Positions 26,975 to 33,725 of a DNA stretch of 39,389 nt are shown here, one piece after another. The notes under the pieces were generated by a model. The model did no database searches and had not been told where the DNA came from. It saw only the letters and a program-made list of their open reading frames with translations. This DNA comes from Clostridia bacterium. Lineage in GTDB: Bacteria > Bacillota > Clostridia > Oscillospirales > CAG-382. The number at the start of each line of letters is the position of its first letter. Positions within the stretch are counted from its first letter, which is position 1. The stretch lies in assembly GCA_017447445.1 (NCBI GenBank), contig JAFSNK010000021.1:1-39389 (forward strand), written 5' to 3'. The position numbers were made by a program, and so were the translations under genes.

Positions 26975-27003
26975 ATATTATCATCCAAAGCGCAAAATGT
27001 CAA
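26975..27003 (-). promoter_or_regulatory. Promoter of murQ
   Basis: On the minus strand TTGACA (27003-26998), 17-base spacer ending in ATGA, TAATAT (26980-26975). A perfect -35 and an extended -10 make it a good sigma-A promoter, divergent from the one at 27024-27052. Confidence 0.7.
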
Positions 27004-27023
27004 TAAAACAAGGTAAAAAACAT

Positions 27024-27052
27024 TTGACATTTAACAATATATATGGTATATT
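27024..27052 (+). promoter_or_regulatory. Promoter of the glycosyltransferase-to-glycerate-kinase run
   Basis: TTGACA (27024-27029), 17-base spacer, TATATT (27047-27052), preceded by TGG as an extended -10. The -35 boxes of this and the murQ promoter are about 20 bases apart back to back. Confidence 0.8.
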
Positions 27053-27086
27053 GTAGCCAAGATAATAACCAAAATATGGTGTTGAG

Positions 27087-28046
27087 ATGTCAAAACAGTT
27101 AATAAGCGTCATCGTCCCGTGCTACAACGAATCCGAAGCGCTCCCTTATTTTTTCGAAGAACTGAATAAAACAATTTCCGCCATGCCGGAATTCGATTTC
27201 GAATCCATCTACGTCGACGACGGCTCGAAGGATACCACGCTCGAAGTTCTGCGCGCCCATTCCGCGCAGGATAATACCGCGCGCTATATTTCGTTTTCCC
27301 GCAATTTCGGCAAGGAATCCGCGATGCTCGCGGGGATGCGCGCCGCCAAAGGCGATTTCGCCGTTATTATGGACGCGGACCTGCAGGATCCGCCCTCGCT
27401 TTTGCCGGAAATGATGCGCCTGCTTACAGAAAAGGGGTGCGATTCGGTCGCGACGCGGCGCGGCAACCGCAAGGGCGAACCGCTGCTTCGCAGTATCTTC
27501 GCGCGGTGCTTCTACGGCATAATCAACCGCATTTCAAAAGTAAAATTCGTCTCCGGCGCGCGCGATTACCGGCTTATGACGCGCCGCATGCTCGATTCGG
27601 TGCTTTCACTTTGCGAATACAACCGCTTTTCAAAAGGCATTTTCGAATGGGTAGGATATAAGACCGAATGGATCAGCTACGCGAACGTAAAACGCGTCGC
27701 GGGGAAAACCAAATGGTCGTTTTCCAAGCTGTTCGGCTATTCGATGGAATGCATCGTCGCTTTTTCTACCGCGCCGCTTGCGATAAGCTCTTTTATGGGC
27801 TTCCTGTTCTTCATTATCTCGGTTATCGGCGCGCTGTATATCATCATCCGCAAGATCGTCGACGCGTCCTCTGCCGTTTCCGGCTGGGCGTCGTTAACGG
27901 TCATAATACTGTTCATCAGCGGGATACAGCTCCTCTGCGTGGGCATACTCGGGCAGTATCTCGCAAAAACCTATCTCGAAACAAAACGCCGCCCGGATTA
28001 TATAATCGCGGAGACGGAGGATAAAACGGAGGGATCGGATAAATGA
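27087..28046 (+). CDS. GT2 glycosyltransferase, polyprenyl-phosphate type (GtrB/DPM1-like)
   Basis: This 319-residue protein transfers a sugar from a nucleotide donor to an undecaprenyl-phosphate carrier, judging from its layout. The GT-A domain shows ISVIVPCYNES (6-16), VDDGSKD (43-49), and the metal-binding DAD at 96-98 in MDADLQDPP. Two C-terminal transmembrane helices (about 231-252 and 263-288) anchor it, as in GtrB and ArnC homologues. It is the first gene after the 27024 promoter and overlaps the next gene by four bases (ATGA). The sugar is not known; the glycan could be a wall polymer or exported oligosaccharide. It sits oddly with the downstream catabolic genes. Confidence 0.9.
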   Translation: MSKQLISVIVPCYNESEALPYFFEELNKTISAMPEFDFESIYVDDGSKDTTLEVLRAHSAQDNTARYISFSRNFGKESAMLAGMRAAKGDFAVIMDADLQDPPSLLPEMMRLLTEKGCDSVATRRGNRKGEPLLRSIFARCFYGIINRISKVKFVSGARDYRLMTRRMLDSVLSLCEYNRFSKGIFEWVGYKTEWISYANVKRVAGKTKWSFSKLFGYSMECIVAFSTAPLAISSFMGFLFFIISVIGALYIIIRKIVDASSAVSGWASLTVIILFISGIQLLCVGILGQYLAKTYLETKRRPDYIIAETEDKTEGSDK

Positions 28047-28825
28047 AATTGGGAATGATAGCGCCTTCCCACGACGAAAGCGGGATCGCGAAGGTCGCCT
28101 CGCTCGGGCTTAAATGGATAGAGTTCGATATCAACGCGGACGATATTTCTTATTTCAACGCGGAGGAGATCAAAAAGTCCCTTGATTCGCACGGCGTGAA
28201 AACCGGCGCGATAGGCCGTTGGGGCAGGCCGCGCATAGAAAACGGCGGCGGCATAAACGCCAAGGAGCAGAAGGACGAATTCGAGCTTATTGATATCTGC
28301 AAAAAGCTCGGGTGCCCTTATTATATCGCGGGCGTCAACTACGTCGAAGGGCTTTCGCTTTACGAAAACTACACCGCGGCGATAAAATACCTCGGCTCGC
28401 TTAAAGAGCGCTGCGGCGGGGAAGTAAAGCTCATCACGTATAACTGCGGCTGGAACAACTATATTGACAAACCCGCGGCGTGGGATATCGTGAACGCCCA
28501 CCTCGGCATCGGCATCAAGTTCGACCCGTCGCATTCCATCAACGCCGGCAGGGATTATATCGGCGAAGCGGTGCGTTACGGCGGCAAGGTCGGGCATATC
28601 CACCTCAAAGGCACTATAAACTATGGCGGCGAGCATTTCGACGATCCGCCCGCCGGGCTGGATTCGGTCAACTGGGGAATGCTGCTTTCGATATTCCAAA
28701 AGCACGGCTACGACGGTATGCTTTCCATCGAGCCGCATTCCGCCACCTGGCGGGACGAGCTGGGCGAACGCGGATTGAAATACACGGTGGATTATTTCCG
28801 CGCGATGCCGTTTATTACGGAATAA
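28043..28825 (+). CDS. Sugar isomerase/epimerase-like TIM barrel lacking one metal ligand
   Basis: This 260-residue xylose-isomerase-like TIM barrel begins MKLGMIAPSH. Three of the four usual metal ligands are visible: Asp161 (FDPSH), His187 (HIHLKG) and Glu230 (SIEPHS). The first Glu, expected at the end of the fourth strand, is replaced by ITYNCGWNN (residues 131-139), so the metal site or chemistry may differ. It overlaps the GT2 gene by four bases and is followed by the 113-residue gene after four bases, so it is coupled to both. With the dehydrogenase and second barrel downstream, it may work on an oxidised sugar. Confidence 0.82.
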   Translation: MKLGMIAPSHDESGIAKVASLGLKWIEFDINADDISYFNAEEIKKSLDSHGVKTGAIGRWGRPRIENGGGINAKEQKDEFELIDICKKLGCPYYIAGVNYVEGLSLYENYTAAIKYLGSLKERCGGEVKLITYNCGWNNYIDKPAAWDIVNAHLGIGIKFDPSHSINAGRDYIGEAVRYGGKVGHIHLKGTINYGGEHFDDPPAGLDSVNWGMLLSIFQKHGYDGMLSIEPHSATWRDELGERGLKYTVDYFRAMPFITE

Positions 28826-28829
28826 AGCC

Positions 28830-29171
28830 ATGCTGTTCGGAAAGAAAAAGGATAAACCGCCGAAGGATACGAACAGCGTCGAGTTCCGGCTCTATATGTG
28901 CCGCAAGCTCGACGGCAAGGCATTGCGCTACGTTCTGGAGCGCAACGACGAAAGCACGGCGGAGATAGTTCTGGGCAAAAAGGGCGTTATAAGCTTATAC
29001 AACGGCGACCTTTCGGTCGTCTGTGGAGAAAAGACGGTGTTTTGCTGCACCGCGGAGGACGTGAGCGCGTGGGAGTTCATGTCGCTCGACGGCGCCGTTA
29101 TCACCGGGTTCGACAAAACGGTTAACAAAGTGCGTACAATACACGCGTATTACACATATTACAGGGACTAA
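28830..29171 (+). CDS. Small hypothetical protein, 113 residues
   Basis: I recognise no family. The protein has a basic start (MLFGKKKDKPPKD), then a compact, probably beta-rich body with VEFRLYMCRKLDG, GKKGVISLYNGDLSVVCG and a C-terminal aromatic VRTIHAYYTYYRD. There is no signal peptide or membrane helix. It is four bases from the preceding isomerase gene and 34 bases from the Gfo/Idh gene. Small partner proteins occur beside TIM-barrel and Gfo/Idh enzymes in C-glycoside and keto-sugar clusters, but this sequence does not obviously resemble the DUF6379 small subunit known from those systems. Confidence 0.7.
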   Translation: MLFGKKKDKPPKDTNSVEFRLYMCRKLDGKALRYVLERNDESTAEIVLGKKGVISLYNGDLSVVCGEKTVFCCTAEDVSAWEFMSLDGAVITGFDKTVNKVRTIHAYYTYYRD

Positions 29172-29176
29172 AAAAC

Positions 29177-29208
29177 GGAGGAAGCGCGAAAGCGCGTAAA
29201 AAGCAATG
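29177..29208 (+). promoter_or_regulatory. Ribosome site separated from ATG by a GAAA-tetraloop hairpin
   Basis: GGAGG (29177-29181) is 24 bases from ATG 29206, too far for normal use. GCGC-GAAA-GCGC (29184-29195) between them would fold into a stable GNRA-loop hairpin, bringing the effective spacing to about 12 bases. No better ribosome site is nearer the ATG. Confidence 0.55.
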
Positions 29209-30297
29209 TCTGAAAAATTAAGACTCGGCATCATCGGATGCGGCGGTATCGCCAACGGCAAACATCTTCCTTCTTTGAAGGCGTTCAAAAACGACGTGGA
29301 GCTTGTTTATTTCTGCGACATCATCCGCGAACGCGCCGAAAAGGCGGCGAAGGAATACGGCACTCCCGAAGCAAAGGTCTGCGAGGATTACAAAGAACTC
29401 CTTGCCGACAGATCCATCGACGTGGTCTACGTTCTCACTCCCAACCGTTCGCACAGCATAATCACCGTCGACGCGCTTGAAGCCGGCAAGCACGTTATGT
29501 GCGAAAAACCCATGGCTATAAACGCCGCGGAAGCCAAAAAAATGGTCGAAGCCGCGAAGCGCACCGGCAAAAAACTCACTATCGGGTATCAGAACCGCAA
29601 CCGCCCCGATTCGCTTTACGTAAAGCAGGAAGCCGACAACGGCACCTTCGGCGAGATATACTTCGCAAAAGCCATCGCGCTGCGCAGAAGAGCCGTTCCC
29701 ACCTGGGGCGTATTTATGAACGAATACGAGCAGGGCGGCGGTCCGCTTATAGACATCGGCACCCACGCGCTCGACCTCACTCTCTGGTGCATGAACAACT
29801 ACAAACCCAAATTCTGCGTCGGCACCACCTATCACAAGCTCGCGGATAAATTCCCCACGGGCAACGCCTGGGGCGACTGGAAGCCCGGAGACCTCACTGT
29901 GGAGGATTCCGCGTTCGGCTTTATAGTTATGGAAAACGGCGCCACGATCATACTCGAATCGAGCTGGGCGCTCAATATTCTCGATACGCGTGAGGCGGTC
30001 ACGGTGCTTTGCGGCACCGAGGGCGGTGCCGATATGAACGACGGTGTCCGCATCAACGGCATCCGCAACGGCAGGCAGTACGTTCTTAAACCCGATCTCA
30101 GCGCGGGCGGCGTCGCGTTCTACGACGGCGACGCGGGCGATTCCGCGCAGGTGCGCGAGCAGCGGCTCTGGATCGACGCGATAAAGAACGACAAAGAACC
30201 CGCCGTCACTCCCGAACAGGCGTATACGGTAAGCCGCATACTCGACGGTATCTATATCTCCGCAAAGACCGGCAAGCCCTTCTATTTCGAAGATTGA
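29206..30297 (+). CDS. Gfo/Idh/MocA family sugar dehydrogenase
   Basis: This 363-residue NAD(P)-dependent oxidoreductase has an N-terminal Rossmann fold (LGIIGCGGIANGKHLPSL, residues 7-24), the CEKP motif with catalytic Lys101, and the C-terminal beta-sheet domain with GGGPLIDIGTHALDLTLW (Asp183, His187 as likely active-site residues). Such enzymes oxidise sugars, inositols or glycosides, often to 3-keto forms. It follows the 113-residue gene and precedes an isomerase/lyase-like barrel by ten bases. The ribosome site is spaced by a hairpin (29177-29208). The exact substrate cannot be inferred. Intact and of normal length. Confidence 0.9.
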   Translation: MSEKLRLGIIGCGGIANGKHLPSLKAFKNDVELVYFCDIIRERAEKAAKEYGTPEAKVCEDYKELLADRSIDVVYVLTPNRSHSIITVDALEAGKHVMCEKPMAINAAEAKKMVEAAKRTGKKLTIGYQNRNRPDSLYVKQEADNGTFGEIYFAKAIALRRRAVPTWGVFMNEYEQGGGPLIDIGTHALDLTLWCMNNYKPKFCVGTTYHKLADKFPTGNAWGDWKPGDLTVEDSAFGFIVMENGATIILESSWALNILDTREAVTVLCGTEGGADMNDGVRINGIRNGRQYVLKPDLSAGGVAFYDGDAGDSAQVREQRLWIDAIKNDKEPAVTPEQAYTVSRILDGIYISAKTGKPFYFED

Positions 30298-30307
30298 GGT
30301 GACCTGA

Positions 30308-31276
30308 ATGAAACTCGGCGTTCTCACAAATCTGCTCGGCAACGAGCCCGCCGACAAGGCGTTCGCGTATTTCGCCTCGCTCGGGATCGAAGAACTCGAA
30401 GTCGGCTGCGGCGGATATCCCGGCAAGGACCATTGCGACCCGAAGGTCCTTCTTAACGACGAAAAGAAGCTTCAGGAGTTCAAGGACCTTTTCGCAAAGC
30501 ACGGAGTAAAGCTTAATTGCCTTTCCTGTCACGGAAACCCGGTCCATCCCAACAAGGAGATAGCCCGGCAGTTCCGCGAAGACTGGCGCGACGCCGTCCT
30601 GCTCGCCGAAAAGCTCGGTATTAAAAAGATAGTCGGCTTTTCCGGCTGCCCCGGCGACTGCGACACCGCGAAATATCCCAACTGGGTGACCTGCCCGTGG
30701 CCTAACGATTTCGGTGAAATACTTGATTATCAGTGGAACAAGGTGCTCGTACCCTATTGGAAGGAAGAAACAAAGTTCTGCGCCGCTCACGGGATCGAAA
30801 AGATCGCGTTCGAAATGCATCCCGGGTTCTGCGTCTATAATCCCGAAACTCTGCTCCGCCTGCGCGCGGAAGTCGGCGATATCATCGGAGCTAACTTCGA
30901 TCCGTCGCATCTCATCTGGCAGGGTATAGACCCCGTCGCGGCTATAAGAAAGCTCGCGGGGGCGATATATCACGTCCACGCGAAGGATACTAAGATCGAC
31001 GAAATCAACACCGCCGCAAACGGCGTGCTCGACACGAAGAGCTACGCGGACGAGATACACCGTTCCTGGATCTTCCGCGCCGTCGGTTACGGCCACGATT
31101 CGCAGTATTGGCGCGATATGATCAGCACTCTGCGCCTCTGCGGATACGACGATATCCTTTCCATCGAGCACGAGGACAGTCTTATGATGCCCAAGGAAGG
31201 GCTCGAAAAGGCGGTCGCGTTCCTCAAAACGTCCATTATCAAAGCGCCGTCGCCCAACGCGCTCCGCTGGGTATGA
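30308..31276 (+). CDS. Sugar isomerase/epimerase, xylose-isomerase-like TIM barrel
   Basis: This 322-residue TIM barrel resembles the isomerase/epimerase enzymes that accompany Gfo/Idh dehydrogenases. The metal ligands are complete: Glu169 (FEMHPG), Asp198 (NFDPSH), His224 (HVHAKD) and Glu287 (SIEHED). It also has the characteristic GANFDPSHLIWQGIDPV stretch (194-210). It begins 11 bases after the Gfo/Idh stop, with GAGGTGA as ribosome site. Likely roles are isomerisation or lyase action on the keto-sugar made by the dehydrogenase; the second barrel with an altered site is upstream. A hairpin without T-tract follows at 31295-31324, so transcription may continue into glycerate kinase. Confidence 0.87.
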   Translation: MKLGVLTNLLGNEPADKAFAYFASLGIEELEVGCGGYPGKDHCDPKVLLNDEKKLQEFKDLFAKHGVKLNCLSCHGNPVHPNKEIARQFREDWRDAVLLAEKLGIKKIVGFSGCPGDCDTAKYPNWVTCPWPNDFGEILDYQWNKVLVPYWKEETKFCAAHGIEKIAFEMHPGFCVYNPETLLRLRAEVGDIIGANFDPSHLIWQGIDPVAAIRKLAGAIYHVHAKDTKIDEINTAANGVLDTKSYADEIHRSWIFRAVGYGHDSQYWRDMISTLRLCGYDDILSIEHEDSLMMPKEGLEKAVAFLKTSIIKAPSPNALRWV

Positions 31277-31294
31277 CGCGCGCCTGACCAACAT

Positions 31295-31324
31295 TATGCC
31301 CGTATGCGAAAACATACGGGCATA
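31295..31324 (+). other. 12-bp perfect hairpin without T-tract
   Basis: TATGCCCGTATG (31295-31306) and CATACGGGCATA (31313-31324) form a perfect stem with a six-base loop CGAAAA. No T-run follows (GCTGTTAAAAAGG), so it is unlikely to be an intrinsic terminator. It may stabilise or process the upstream message, or reduce expression of glycerate kinase. Confidence 0.8.
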
Positions 31325-31345
31325 GCTGTTAAAAAGGAGCATTTT

Positions 31346-32461
31346 GTGAAAAACACCACTATTCTCGTCGCGCCGGATTCTTATAAAGGCTGCCTTTCGT
31401 CCGAGGAAGTCGGCAGAGCCATCGAACGCGGGATAAAAAGCGCCCGCGCTGATGCCGAAGTAATAAGGTTTTCCGCTTCCGACGGAGGCGAGGGCTTCTG
31501 CGAATGTATGCGCGGGATCTTCGGCGGCGATATGGTAAGCAGGGAAGCGACGTATCCAGACAATACCCGCGGCTCGGCTTCGTTTCTCTTTTGCGCCGCA
31601 AGCGAAAGCGCCTATATAGAAACCGCTTCCGCTTCGGGGCTTACGCTTGTCGCGCCCGAACGCAGGGATATTCTTCGCGCAACGACTCTAGGTACCGGGG
31701 AGCTTATCAAAGCTGCGGCGGAGCTCGGCGCAAAGCGTATCACGATCGGTCTCGGCGGCTCTGCGACAAACGATTGCGGAATGGGCATACTCCACGCTCT
31801 CGGCTGTCGGTTTTACGGCGCGGAGGGCGAGGAGCTGTTTCCCTGCGGCGCTTCTCTGATAAAAACAAAAAGCGCCGATCTGAGCGCTCTTAAAGATTTG
31901 CGCGGAATAAAGTTCAAAGCCGCCTGCGACGTGAACAATCCGCTTTGCGGACCGGATGGCGCGGCGTTCGTTTTCGCTCCGCAGAAGGGCGCTGACGCGG
32001 GGGCGGTGGAAGCGCTTGATAAAGGCGCGCGCAATTTCGCGTCTGTCACTGGCATAGATACCGAAACTCCCGGCGCTGGCGCGGCGGGGGGATGCGGCGG
32101 CGCGCTCATTTCACTGCTCGGAGCCGAATATGAAAGCGGCGCCGAGCTGCTCGTGAATTCGCGTGCGTTTTCGGAAGCGCTTCAAAAATGCTCCGCCGTG
32201 TTTACCGGCGAGGGAAAGACCGATCTTCAGACTTCTCACGGGAAGCTCGTCGCCGTCGTCGCGGAAAAAGCAAAAACATTCGGGAAACCGGTATACGTCG
32301 TTTCGGGAGCTGTGGAAGAACACGAGACGCTCGAAGCGTCCGGCGTGATCGCCTGCTTTGCCGCCACCCCTCGCGAAATGCCGCTTGAAGAAGCGTTCCG
32401 GCGCGCGCCGGAGCTTGTTTCCGCCGCCGCGGAAAACGCCGCGCGAAGTATATTAAACTGA
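31346..32461 (+). CDS. Glycerate 2-kinase (GarK/GlxK type)
   Basis: This 371-residue enzyme phosphorylates D-glycerate, linking sugar-acid breakdown to glycolysis at 2-phosphoglycerate. It matches the type I glycerate kinase family: VAPDSYKGCLSSEEV near the start, ASDGGEGF (about 42-49), GLGGSATNDCGMG in the centre, GAGAAGGCGGAL, and TGEGKTDLQTSHGK near the end. The start is GTG 31346, seven bases after AAGGAG; an ATG at 31304 lies in the hairpin and has no ribosome site. It is the last gene before the terminator at 32473-32515 and probably the downstream end of the sugar-processing cluster, as glycerate is a product of sugar-acid aldolases. Confidence 0.93.
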   Translation: MKNTTILVAPDSYKGCLSSEEVGRAIERGIKSARADAEVIRFSASDGGEGFCECMRGIFGGDMVSREATYPDNTRGSASFLFCAASESAYIETASASGLTLVAPERRDILRATTLGTGELIKAAAELGAKRITIGLGGSATNDCGMGILHALGCRFYGAEGEELFPCGASLIKTKSADLSALKDLRGIKFKAACDVNNPLCGPDGAAFVFAPQKGADAGAVEALDKGARNFASVTGIDTETPGAGAAGGCGGALISLLGAEYESGAELLVNSRAFSEALQKCSAVFTGEGKTDLQTSHGKLVAVVAEKAKTFGKPVYVVSGAVEEHETLEASGVIACFAATPREMPLEEAFRRAPELVSAAAENAARSILN

Positions 32462-32472
32462 ATCGGGCAAAA

Positions 32473-32515
32473 CAAAAAAACGCTCCGTGAAGCAAGCGCT
32501 TCGGCGGAGCGTTTT
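32473..32515. terminator. Bidirectional terminator between glycerate kinase and sortase genes
   Basis: CGCTCCG (32481-32487) pairs with CGGAGCG (32505-32511), and inside it GAAGC (32489-32493) pairs with GCTTC (32498-32502) around AAGC. An A-run precedes and TTTT follows, so it can act in both directions between these convergent genes. Confidence 0.88.
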
Positions 32516-32522
32516 ATATGTA

Positions 32523-33515
32523 TTAAAGCGAGGAGGCGGGGATAAAGCTTGTAAGTATGCCGTTTATAACGTAACGTTCGGGGCTGTCGTTGCTGGCGTT
32601 GAAACAGGTAACGAGTGTGCAGATGCGCGATTCGGCGTTGAACTCGCGCGAAACGTTCAGCCAGTTGTGCTTAACGCAGTTTTTAAGGAATTCATAGTAT
32701 TCCTCGCTGCTGTCGAAGACGGTCTGTGTAAAGAAGAAAGTGCCGTCGCGGTACCCGCTCAAAACCTTATAGATATAAAGCCCTTTTTCGGTGTATATCT
32801 CTATATTTATCCGGTTTGCGACGTAGCTCGCGTTTGCGGATTCGAGCATCGTTTTTATTGTACGGAACATACTGCCGTTCTTCATACAGTGACCGTAGAT
32901 CAGGTTGTTCATATTCGTGTCGTAGTCGTCCGACATGAACCCGTCCGCGAAAATACTGCCGGAATCGCTGTAAACGCCGTCGTACCTGTGTTTAAGGTAA
33001 TAGCCGTTGTCATTGTGCATCTTCATAACAGGGTAGTTTATGTTGACGCAGTCGTATTTCATATATATCCAGGCGTACGCGTTTTCGTTGTTCGCCGCGA
33101 AATTCTTGAAATTGCGGTAGCAGTATATCCTGCGCGCGGTCTCGTCCACGTCGATCTCCTGGTCGGTGTACGTTTCGTGAACGCCGTTGGAAGCGAGCGT
33201 GTCGAACATCGAAAGCATCTGTGCCGGTTCGCGCAGATAGCTGGCGCGTTTAACCGCGGAATCGGTTTCGACCGGGCGTATGATATCGTAACTATCGTTG
33301 TTCCTCTTTGCTTCCAGCATACGCTCGGCGATGGAATAAGCCGCGTAGCAGAAAACAGCGATGCAAAGCGCGATCAGCGCGCTTTCAAACAGCAGACCTT
33401 TAAGTCTTTTCTTTTTGCCTTCGCCGCTTTTAGGAACGTCGCTGTTGCTGAATTCGGCGACCGACCTTGCGAACCCGTTCGTTTCGGCGCCGTTGCCGTG
33501 CAGGTTTTCGGACAA
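32523..33515 (-). CDS. Class B sortase
   Basis: This 330-residue membrane-bound transpeptidase would attach or link surface proteins. It has a basic N-terminal cytoplasmic part, one transmembrane helix at about 41-63, and the sortase domain at the C-terminus. The catalytic residues are His209 (LIYGHCMKNGSMF), Cys304 (TLVTCFN) and Arg314 (ERYVING). SrtB enzymes often serve haem-uptake or pilus substrates. No protein with a sorting signal was recognised in the window, so it is an orphan here. The start is TTG 33515, seven bases after a GGGGGGA run; the frame stays open to a TTG at 33587 that coincides with the -35 box. Its neighbours are glycerate kinase and tig. Confidence 0.9.
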   Translation of the reverse strand: MSENLHGNGAETNGFARSVAEFSNSDVPKSGEGKKKRLKGLLFESALIALCIAVFCYAAYSIAERMLEAKRNNDSYDIIRPVETDSAVKRASYLREPAQMLSMFDTLASNGVHETYTDQEIDVDETARRIYCYRNFKNFAANNENAYAWIYMKYDCVNINYPVMKMHNDNGYYLKHRYDGVYSDSGSIFADGFMSDDYDTNMNNLIYGHCMKNGSMFRTIKTMLESANASYVANRINIEIYTEKGLYIYKVLSGYRDGTFFFTQTVFDSSEEYYEFLKNCVKHNWLNVSREFNAESRICTLVTCFNASNDSPERYVINGILTSFIPASSL

Positions 33516-33558
33516 AACAGATCCCCCCGTGAAAGTGATGTTTGCTTCAAACGCATTA

Positions 33559-33587
33559 ATAATATACCATTTTGCACGGAAAATCAA
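33559..33587 (-). promoter_or_regulatory. Promoter of the sortase gene
   Basis: On the minus strand TTGATT (33587-33582), 17-base spacer, TATTAT (33564-33559); TGGTATATT just before it offers an extended -10 alternative. It lies upstream of the chosen TTG start at 33515 and points away from tig. Confidence 0.6.
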
Positions 33588-33603
33588 CTCGGATGCATAA
33601 AAG

Positions 33604-33632
33604 TTTACAAAAATTTCACGAATTGTTCATAA
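33604..33632 (+). promoter_or_regulatory. Probable promoter of the tig-clpP-clpX operon
   Basis: TTTACA (33604-33609), 17 bases, TCATAA (33627-33632), the same layout as groESL (10266-10294). A second candidate lies closer to the gene: TATAAT at 33687-33692 with TTTAAA 16 bases upstream; TTGACT at 33658 is too far from it. The rest of 33588-33725 is AT-rich leader with CGGAGG at 33714-33719. Confidence 0.45.
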
Positions 33633-33725
33633 ATCATACAAATTTTGGTGTAAAAGGTTGACTTTTAAAATTATTTCAATAAAATATATAATAGTTTTTT
33701 ATGTTTATTTATCGGAGGATCAAAA

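Noticed and set aside
32487..33632. Plus-strand frame opposite the sortase gene
   Set aside because: It reads through the sortase coding region and its promoter without any motif; the sortase frame has all catalytic residues.
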